Shown here in pieces: positions 57,347 through 64,000 of a stretch of DNA of 64,000 nt. Source of the DNA: Blasia pusilla (lineage: Eukaryota > Marchantiophyta > Marchantiopsida > Blasiales); the NCBI GenBank assembly GCA_050084515.1, contig CM114274.1, forward strand, positions 8,246,001 through 8,310,000. The letters run 5' to 3'. The position numbers and the translations under genes were made by a program. Under the pieces are notes generated by a model. The model did not search any database, was not told the DNA's origin, and was given only the letters and a program-made list of their open reading frames with translations. The first letter of the stretch is position 1, and each line of letters begins with the position of its first letter.

Positions 57347-58254
57347 TGGGGGGACGGTGCTTGAGACTGGGATGGGTGTAGAGAGAGGAAGAAGTGAAGA
57401 AGGTACTATATGAAAGGAGGAGGGAGACACTCTCACATAGTGTGAGTGCTGAGCAAATTGGTTGACACTGAGAGCTCCGCACCAACGTGTTGGTGCGGAG
57501 CTCTCAGTGTCAACCAAGAAGCTCTTCACCACACCATCTACATTCCCTGATTGGGATCCCCAATGGCAGCAGCTTTGGGCAATGAATCTGAGAGAGAGAC
57601 AGAGAGGGACTGTACTCATTAAGTAGTGCCTGTCATAGCCTTGTGACCATAGACCCCGCGCCCTGGTTGGACGGTGCTTGAGACTGGGATGGGTGTAGAG
57701 AGAGAGAGAGAGAATGAATGGAGCGGTTCGTAAGAGAGAAGAGAGAAGTGATAACAGGCTTTTGTAGATTGGAATTCGGAGTGTAATCATGGGTCCAGAC
57801 CCGCCGAGAGCTCATCCGGCGTCGGACGAGGGCAGTGGCGTGGGTTGGGGTGAAGATTTCCTGTAAAGTGTAACGTTCTCTAGTGATATGGTTTCAGCAC
57901 TGGACACGCGAAAACTGCGTGGGAATCCGCACTCGATTTCTCTTGAAAATTGACAATCTTGCTGGATCCTTGTGCGCAGATGAGGCTCCGTCACCAATGT
58001 CTGCGCCAGCACCATCAAGCGGTGCTCCGTCTTTGGCCCCAACTCCTGCTCCTGCTCATGCTCGCGCACCCAGCTCTCCTCCTTCCCGGCCCTCCCTGAG
58101 TCCCACGGTTCCTCACGGGGGCCCTGGGCCATCCGGATCTGGAAATGGAGCGCCATCCACCCATTCTGCGTCTGAGCATGTGCCCTGGACGCAGGCCTTG
58201 ATGCTCGTCGTTGCAGGAGTGGCAGCTTCCACGATTGGAGTTTCTATGCAGTAG
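56298..58254 (+). CDS. GPI-anchored early-nodulin-like phytocyanin, four exons
   Basis: Exons: 56298-56508, 56695-56813, 57001-57106, 57980-58254. All introns are GT-AG, and the phases close to a 236-aa protein ending at TAG 58252-58254. Residues 1-27 form a signal peptide (VVLCLTLSVAAKTVGA). The plastocyanin-like domain follows: YGKTYIVGDKTGWTY, NDVLEFNYEPNKQNLYSF, AWAACNFSRSQLLDDG, WYLPYEGSYDFASGIYCKQG. The two Cys suited to the conserved disulfide are present, but the copper-ligand His, Cys and Met of true phytocyanins are not, as in ENODL proteins. A Pro/Ala/Ser-rich tail (SPMSAPAPSS, LAPTPAPAHA) gives arabinogalactan glycomodules. A hydrophobic C-terminus (LMLVVAGVAASTIGVSM) fits GPI attachment. 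Likely location is the outer plasma membrane; roles of the family are in wall and cell-surface processes. The start is the ATG before the signal peptide; the in-frame ATG at 56217 would add a charged leader. Exact subfamily is unknown. Confidence 0.88.
57250..57286. repeat. Perfect 15-bp inverted repeat in intron 3
   Basis: ACACAAGACTGTCGT (57250-57264), a 7-nt loop, and its exact reverse complement (57272-57286), followed directly by a GA tract (57300-57343). It lies in the 873-bp third intron of the phytocyanin gene. Confidence 0.9.
57353..57706. repeat. 35-bp direct repeat within intron 3
   Basis: GGACGGTGCTTGAGACTGGG followed by ATGGGTGTAGAGAGAG occurs at about 57353-57387 and again at about 57670-57706. 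The GA tracts around both copies and the two hairpins between them show repeated local rearrangement of this intron. Confidence 0.85.
57458..57517. repeat. Perfect 29-bp palindrome, 2-nt loop, in intron 3
   Basis: The 29-nt left arm (57458-57486, beginning TTGGTTGACACTGAGAG) is followed by GT and its exact reverse complement (57489-57517). No mismatch is seen. A perfect hairpin with so short a loop would fold readily in single-stranded DNA or pre-mRNA. Confidence 0.92.
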
Positions 58255-60540
58255 TTAGGCTTCGCGGCTTCTTATGGCTCCTTGCCTTACAAAGAAGAGA
58301 CTTGCTTGTCAATTCTTTCACATGTCGGTGTCCTGTTCCTGCTGCTGCTGTGGAAGTCATTTCGACAGATCTGGGCAGGAAAGAATCTGAACGCCTCGCG
58401 AGGCAGACGCTGAGGAATCGTTTACTGGAGAGAACTGCGACTCCCCACAATCCAAGAATTGGCCGGGGACACAGGATTGTGATCAATTAAGAGTGATAGT
58501 TAGGTTTTGGTCTCCATGCTGCAGCACCACCCTTCGGATTGTCGATGGCTGTCAGTCTCGGCTGAGATCTCTCACTGAACCCTCCCCTCCCTCTTTTTTG
58601 TCAGATTAAACTGTTTCTACACGAACTCAAAACGATACAATTGATCAAAACACAGCAGGAAATTGTACCTTTCCTAATTTATACACATTCTTTAGAAGCT
58701 TTTCGCACATGGACGCCGGCGCTTCATTGTGTATTTTGGGTTCTTGCTCCCTTGGTTCTAAGTTTGGGTTGCATTCCAGAATCTGTTCATTTTCAAGACG
58801 GCGTTCTCATTCCTGAGCTGCTTGTGAGCTTGCACAAAGGTGTCATGGTCGTCTCAAGCGTTTTCACTAAATAATGAGAGACGCATTGGAAGCATGGATG
58901 CAATTCTCGACCTGTGTCATCATTTCTAGGGATGGTGTTTGTTCCGTGGTCCTGGGTGTGCAAGTGCCCCCAAACTTATGCCGAAGCCACCACATTTCAA
59001 GAACATTCTTTCGTTGCGCACCCGCGAAAGTCAATGCAGCATTCTGTCTCTTGCCTCCACCGTCGCAGGAGTTGGATGATGACAACATTCTGCAGCTATG
59101 GGGATGTTTGCCTGAAAGACAGCCCCGGGGGATCACTCCGATTGGGAGCAGTCGAAAAACAGAGCTCACTGGCCCCAAGAAATCTAGTACTGCCGTTTAC
59201 AGTGGCCGCGAAACTTTCGTCAATCAGGGTCACTGCGGTGGGATGGTGGCATGTTCGAACATGGGATCGGGTTGAACGTCGCCGAAGGAATCGAAGCATA
59301 GCGCGTGGGCCCGAGATTCCTCGTACTTGTCTGTCAAATCTGGCGCAGCGAAGCTTTCCATCGAGGTGAAACGATGGTAGCATTATCTCTGTCGCCATGG
59401 GTTCGCTCCAGCCAGCCGCTGTTGAAAGACTAGTCTGGCAATCAGTCCAATTGAGAGCAGAAGCAGCTCTGTGGAAAGAGTAGTCTGGCAATCAGTCCAA
59501 TCCGAACCGCCTTTTCCAATGCAATGTCCAATTGGAACTGGAGATTCTAGTGCGCCATGGAACTGCCAGAAGTCCTGCGTAGGACTCTGCTTCTGGCTGC
59601 CCAGCGTCGAGAAGCATATGCGAAGCGCAGGGCGGGGACAGCGATCCATGTGACGAGCCTTTCTTCGACTGCAGAGTTCCGGGCTGTCAGCAAGCATGTG
59701 AGCGAATTGCTCGAGTGTTCAGTCGATACTCATCCGCACATGCTTCTACACCTTCACATGTTTGCCTCAGCTTCTGGGCAAGCTGCACGACTACGGCAAG
59801 CTCGCGAGAGAGGAGCCCCTCGCCTTCAATGTCGTGACAGTCGTGCGTGTGCGGGCAGAAAGGCCGTTCGCAGCTTTGATCCAAAGAGGTTCTGCGCTGT
59901 ATGTGCAGTGACTTATCTCCGACCCTTTCTCCCATCGCAGTTGTGTGTGATTCAGAAATGAGCATTCCTCTGTGCTGTCTGTGCACACCGAAGAATCATA
60001 CCAGTGATCGCCAGACTTGCGTTGAGCCAAGCTCTGCCGCACTGAAGTATGCACATGCACCTCCTTTCCCTTCGCGGCTATGATCCCAAAATGTGCATTG
60101 CGCCGCAGTGCCTCTTCTGCGCCTCATGCCAAAGGTAGAAAAGGTCGTGTTGGTAATTCTGTCACAAGTCTGTCAGCTGCTGCGAAAGTGCTTCTGATCG
60201 CCAGACGTCCTTAGCGCCATGCCTCTGAGGAGTCTGTACATAGACGTCACCACTATTGTCATGTTTCTTCGCAACCACCGTGTGGGATCCCATAAACTGC
60301 TCTGTGCCATGCCTCTGCGTCGTCTATGAACAGAATCGTCCGCGCCTCTTATCCCCGTGCTGCTGCCATCTCCGGATGCGCATAGTGCTGTTCGTTCTTC
60401 ACCGAAGTATCCACCGCAGAACTTCGAGAGTCGCGCGCCATGGAATCCGAGCGAGCGGGGAATCTGAGCTATCAGGACGAGAGACTCAATCGCAGACGCA
60501 TCGGAGAAATGAAGGGAACTTCTACACGAATCGGAGCAAT
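58255..60540. other. Region downstream of the phytocyanin gene, no second gene recognised
   Basis: The first few hundred bases should hold the 3' UTR. I saw no clear AATAAA close to the stop. 58870-60080 is CpG-containing with overlapping open frames up to 151 codons on both strands, none with a family motif. AGTCTGGCAATCAGTCCAAT occurs twice (59430 and 59484). A frame at 59557-59961 has a helical stretch (HVSELLECSVDTHPHMLLHL) that I cannot assign. Confidence 0.3.
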
Positions 60541-60559
60541 TTTCGGATTTCGACCAAAA

Positions 60560-61205
60560 GGAGTGCAAGTCTCTCATACGAATCCCTGTCTCACCTCCGT
60601 AGCAACAACCATCGCTCAAACGAATCCCTGTCTCACTTCCGTAGCAACAACCATCGCTGTCCTTGCACATTCCCTCTCCAAATCCCCTCCTCTCCGCACT
60701 ACTCCAAGAAACTATGGATTCCCACATCCGTAGAATACTAGTCTCTCATACGAATCCCTGTCTCACATCCGTAGCAACAACCAGCGCTCACCTCCGTAGC
60801 AACAACCATAGCTGTCCTTGCACGACTCCAAGAAACTATGGATTCCCACATCCTCAACAGAGAAGAATACGAGTCTCTCTCGTAGCAACCACCATAGCCA
60901 CCACTCTTACCCCTCTCCAAACCCTCTCTTCCAACCCCAAATCCTCATATAAATTCCTACAGCCTTTTCTATCCCACACTAATCCAATAAATGATCAACT
61001 CCTCAATTGGAGAGAGTAATATCATTGTCTTACGTCTACTTCTTTTGAGTGTTAATATCATATTTTGTGGAAGTGTACATTCGGCACACTATCTTTTGCA
61101 CAAATAAGTTTCTCACCTCCGTAGCAACCACCATCGTTGTCTTGTGTCTATTCCTTTTGAGCGTCAATATAAGATGTTGCGGAAGCGTACATTTACGAAG
61201 ATGTT
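60560..61205. repeat. Short tandem/dispersed repeats around CTCCGTAGCAACAACCATCG
   Basis: TCTCATACGAATCCCTGTCT followed by CAC.TCCGTAGCAACAACCATCGCT occurs at about 60572, 60621 and 60745. 'ctccgtagcaacaaccat' recurs at about 60792 and 61117. 'caagaaactatggattcccacatcc' recurs at about 60706 and 60828. 'tgttgcggaagcgtacattta' is doubled at 61172-61220. Confidence 0.75.
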
Positions 61206-61515
61206 GCGGAAACGTACATTTAGGAAGTCACATTCATTTTACTAATTTGCTTCCAAACACATTCTTATTAGTCTTGGTTTGAGCCAGCCAGCCTTTCAAC
61301 TATTCGAGTTCTCAACTCGGACCATTCATCAAGCTCAACAGGTCCTAACTTCTTATTTCCAAAGAAATTCACTATTGGGCAGCTCCCTAGCTAACTTGTC
61401 GCGGAGTATATCCTGAACCCGCGAACCCAAGCACGCTGCCACCAGGTATCGCCGATCACCATTGCTTACTTGAATCAAAGAGCGTGAGGATGAGCTTGAG
61501 CAGCTGCGCCAAGCC

Positions 61516-62600
61516 ATGTTCGACAATGTGAGTGAGGCGGCAGCGCCGCCTGAAGAACCTGTCGTAGCTGCTGAACTAGCGAGCCGTGCAGCTAGGGAGC
61601 TGCCCAATTCTCCTCCCCATTCAGGAACGGCGCCAGAGCGCTCGGGCGCACAGTTTAAGGTGAGAGACGCGGGCTGCGGTGGCCAAAGCCCGCGGAACCG
61701 CCTGTCTACAATGGAGAGTGGGACCTGAGTTTATTTGAGTCTTGGGAATTGGCTATGTCGTTGTATCTACAGTGTTTTGCTCAGGCAGGGTGGTTCACGT
61801 ACGCATGTTCCCGCTTAGGAGAAGTGGCTCGTCGCTAGTTGATGACGGTGTAGCGCGAGCGTGAAGCCGCCGCGCAGCCGCCCATTAGCACTTGGGAGGA
61901 GTTGAAGAAATTGATCAGAGCGCGGCTAGTGCCCGCCAACGAACTTGTGCTTAGACGCAAGGCGCTGGAGTCTTTACGTCAGACCGATAGTATTCGGGAT
62001 TACATATTTGAATTTGGTCACCTCGCGACTCTAGCGGGAATGACGAATGTGGAAGAAAAGCGCTATCGGTTCATCGCAGGATTACAACACTTCTACGCCA
62101 TGAAGGTGGAAGAATGGGGAGATGAGTTGCCGTTGGAACCGTGTTTAAGAAGTTGGAGAATGTGGAATTTGCGTGGCGAGAGCACGCCGGTCCGGCGACA
62201 ACTAGACTAGCAGCAAGCGAGTTCAAACCGGCAAGAAGATGGAGAAGTGGCAAAGTGAGCCGCCAGATTCAAGGCCGCGGACGGCCGGGACCTAATGGGC
62301 AATTTAGCACTACATCGTGGGGATCTGGTGCCCTACCGCCGCGAGCTAGATCTGGAGGTTCATCGGTGGGGTCAGTTCTGAACCGGGCCGCCCAGACGCT
62401 AGCCCGAAACACGGGCGCGCCGGCCAGATCTCAGACACCAAGATATGGAATGCGGGCAAATTTGGCAGCGGCGCCGGGAAGATCTTTGATGATGCCCGCT
62501 GTATCTGATGTGCGCCGTTGTTTTCGATGCGGCCAAGGGGGACATTTTGTGAAGGAATGCCCAAACGCTGCTCTATTCTTCGCTGATGGCGAGCATGCGG
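61516..62600 (+). pseudogene. Truncated Ty3/gypsy gag with one CCHC knuckle
   Basis: The frame reads NGEWDLSLFESWELAMSLYL, then STWEELKKLIRARLVP and LESLRQTDSIRDYIFEFGHL, then YRFIAGLQHFYAMKVEEWG, the capsid part of a Ty3/gypsy Gag. A frame change near 62140 leads to a basic Gly/Arg linker and CFRCGQGGHFVKEC (about 62517-62560), a CX2CX4HX4C knuckle. Stops at 61836 and 61851 sit where Trp/Arg- and Gln-type codons would be expected. Coding ends in a fold-back at 62515-62648 and runs into an inverted LTR, so protease and polymerase are absent. The protein differs from the gag of the 24-34 kb element, so this is another family. Confidence 0.75.
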
Positions 62601-62648
62601 GTCGCCATCAGCGAAGAATGTCCCCCTTGGCCGCATCGAAAACAACGG
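62515..62648. repeat. Compound fold-back at the gag/LTR junction
   Basis: Outer arms: 62515-62546 (CCGTTGTTTTCGATGCGGCC...) and its exact reverse complement at 62617-62648, 32 bp each. Inner arms: 62575-62592 (ATTCTTCGCTGATGGCGA) and 62602-62619, 18 bp, loop GCATGCGGG. The right side is thus an inverted copy of the left that skips 28 bp (62547-62574) at an ATT microhomology. Confidence 0.92.
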
Positions 62649-63516
62649 GCCCGTCCGGCCCGTGGCTTCCCTGCGGGAGGAGAGGGGGGCGGGGGCACGC
62701 CGTCGCCGCCCGCTGTCCGCCCGTCGCGCCCGCCGACCTAAACGCCCGTCAGCGCCCCCAGCGGCTGCAAGCCCTAACTCTCTTTTCTTCTCTCTCTAAA
62801 AACCCTCACTCGCGTACACCCGACGCCCACTCCGTACTACACTCTGCCACTGTCCCCAATCCCTGTGCACCAACAAAATCTGAGAAAAACGGACAGCGCT
62901 TCCGCCCACGGCCTTCCAAACAGAAAATGATAAACACCCGGAACACACGCGTCTCCAGGGGCTCCCGACCAAGGCAACTCGCTTGCCTACCTACAAACAA
63001 CAAATTCCTACCAGCCCCCTGAAATCTTTCTCATGTAAAAATAAAGAGTAGTAAAAACGGCACACCCGGCCTAAAACTCCACTCCTCAATCTACATCGGC
63101 ATATCGAGCCTCGTCCACCTTGTGCTATCAAGGAATCCGGACGCTAGCACCCTAGTCCTATCTCCCACACATACAAGGGAGGTGCTCCAACGGCCCAACA
63201 TGAGAAAGATGGCTTAGGAAAGCCATCTTTCTCTCTTATATAGGGTTGGGAAGAGCCAAAAAGCTCTTCCCTTAAAAATAGCCCTCTCCTTGGTAACGTG
63301 CGCGCACAGGTTACCAGGGGCGGGTGACTTGGTCAACAAGTCACCCAGCTGTGAAAGACCTCAACATGAAAGTTGTCAGAAACGACATTCCTGACACAAT
63401 GGATCTATCTTCAACCTCATCCGACACCATGGGACAAAGTTACACTCAAGATAGTCCGCTCGCTCCTACACCCTATCCACGATAGATCTCGGCCTATCGG
63501 CTACTCAGATGTGACA
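62649..63516 (-). repeat. Inverted, detached LTR related to the one at 23755
   Basis: Read on the minus strand it starts TGTCACATCTGAG (63516) and follows the 23755 LTR: GGCCGAGATCTATCGTGGAT, GACTTGTTGACCAAGTCACC, the two stem-loops with TATATAAG between them (63242-63235), TTTTTCTCAGATTTTG and GGCGTCGGGTGTACGCGAG. Similarity fades in the GC-rich end near 62650. No internal retrotransposon coding of the same orientation adjoins it, so it is a solo or truncated LTR. Confidence 0.8.
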
Positions 63517-64000
63517 GTTCTCCTTGATGCGCTCACAAGCATCGGTTAGTAAGGCCTCGTCCTTCACCGCCAAGCTTTGGCTTCAAGCGGGAATAAGGTC
63601 ATCAGGACTGGTTACCTTCTTGACCTTGGGGATCATCGGGGCTGGTTACCTTCCTGATCCCACGATCATCGGGACTGGCTACCTTCCTGATCTGTGGTGC
63701 TCCTTTGATCAGGAGTCTTGGTCATCCGAGGCTGGTTACTCGCGATGACGGCGCTTGTCTCCTTCTAGCATGAAGATCAAATCGTAATTCGAACCAGCCA
63801 ACCTTCACCCATCTAGGACATGGCTGCCTAGGCAATTCTTCCGGGTCTCTTATTTTTGAGACGTAGGCGTGTGATCAATGGGCGACGGGCTGGCCCGTAT
63901 ACAGGTGTGTCTACAGCTATGTGAGGTCAAGCTAATCAGGCCGCCCCATTGCACTGGTCATCAATACCCTGATTTCCCGCACCACCCGCCTCCACCAACC
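63517..64000. repeat. Short direct repeats around GGCTGGTTACCTTCCTGATC
   Basis: 'atcatcgggactggttaccttcctgatc' recurs in three to four degenerate copies between about 63595 and 63740. The rest of the window end is unassigned. Confidence 0.6.

Noticed and set aside
55254-57790. Several Ser/Leu- or Arg/Glu-repeat ORFs
   Set aside because: They translate GA/CT microsatellites on either strand and have no other features.
56298-58254. Copper-binding plantacyanin/uclacyanin
   Set aside because: The His, Cys and Met copper ligands are not at their positions; only the disulfide Cys pair remains, so an ENODL-type protein is the better call.
58867-59491. Overlapping ORFs of 103-151 aa on both strands as genes
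   Set aside because: No family motif, no splice structure, and opposing frames are equally open, as expected in CpG-rich DNA.
62141-63022. 293-aa plus-strand ORF as a single gene
   Set aside because: Its first part is the gag linker and zinc knuckle, but from about 62600 it reads a fold-back and then an inverted LTR. The long frame is a product of rearrangement.

Overview
The window looks like nuclear DNA of a land plant with a large, repeat-rich genome. The evidence is one GT-AG spliced phytocyanin (early-nodulin-like) gene with plant-type arabinogalactan and GPI-anchor features, a plant FAR1/MULE-type transposase relic, a plant-type Helitron, Ty3/gypsy retrotransposon pieces, miniature Helitron-like elements and many degenerate tandem repeats. 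No bacterial, organellar or CRISPR features are seen. A seed-free plant (moss, lycophyte or fern) is my guess from the retrotransposon type; the sequence does not prove it.

Layout. 1-5 kb: a spliced, decayed MULE/FAR1-like transposase (953-3812), then an intact 208-aa ORF of unknown function (4398-5024). 5-22 kb: AT-rich, mostly non-coding DNA with 217-bp tandem repeats (7.2-8.6 kb), a ~500-bp higher-order repeat, miniature Helitron-like elements (16.5-19 kb) and a short coding-like minisatellite (19.6 kb). 22.1-37.3 kb: a decayed Helitron (Rep N-terminal zinc region and PIF1-type helicase, HUH nuclease region not found) split in two by a Ty3/gypsy retrotransposon (23755 to about 33960). 37-50 kb: repeat arrays without recognisable genes. 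50-54 kb: a ~575-bp direct repeat enclosing more Helitron-like copies. 54.4-58.5 kb: a tandem array followed by the only convincing host gene, a four-exon ENODL/phytocyanin gene (56298-58254). 58.5-64 kb: unrecognised DNA, short repeats, a second truncated Ty3/gypsy gag, and an inverted copy of the LTR seen at 23.8 kb.

The most notable object is the nested Ty3/gypsy element. In order it reads LTR, gag (two CCHC knuckles), aspartic protease, a C5-cytosine DNA methyltransferase (GISTG motif I, PCQ motif IV, ENV motif VI, AHRPR motif VIII and a motif IX/X-like tail), reverse transcriptase (YIDD), RNase H, integrase, and a C4HC3 PHD finger at the integrase C-terminus. So a retroelement carries both a DNA-methylation writer and a possible chromatin reader. 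This copy is broken by stops, frameshifts, an insertion in gag and loss of its 3' LTR. The catalytic motifs remain legible.

A second recurring theme is short-loop, perfect inverted duplications. Two lie at element junctions (33961-33993 and 62515-62648), two lie in one intron of the phytocyanin gene, and others lie elsewhere. They suggest fold-back template switching during repair, or an assembly artefact that should be excluded.
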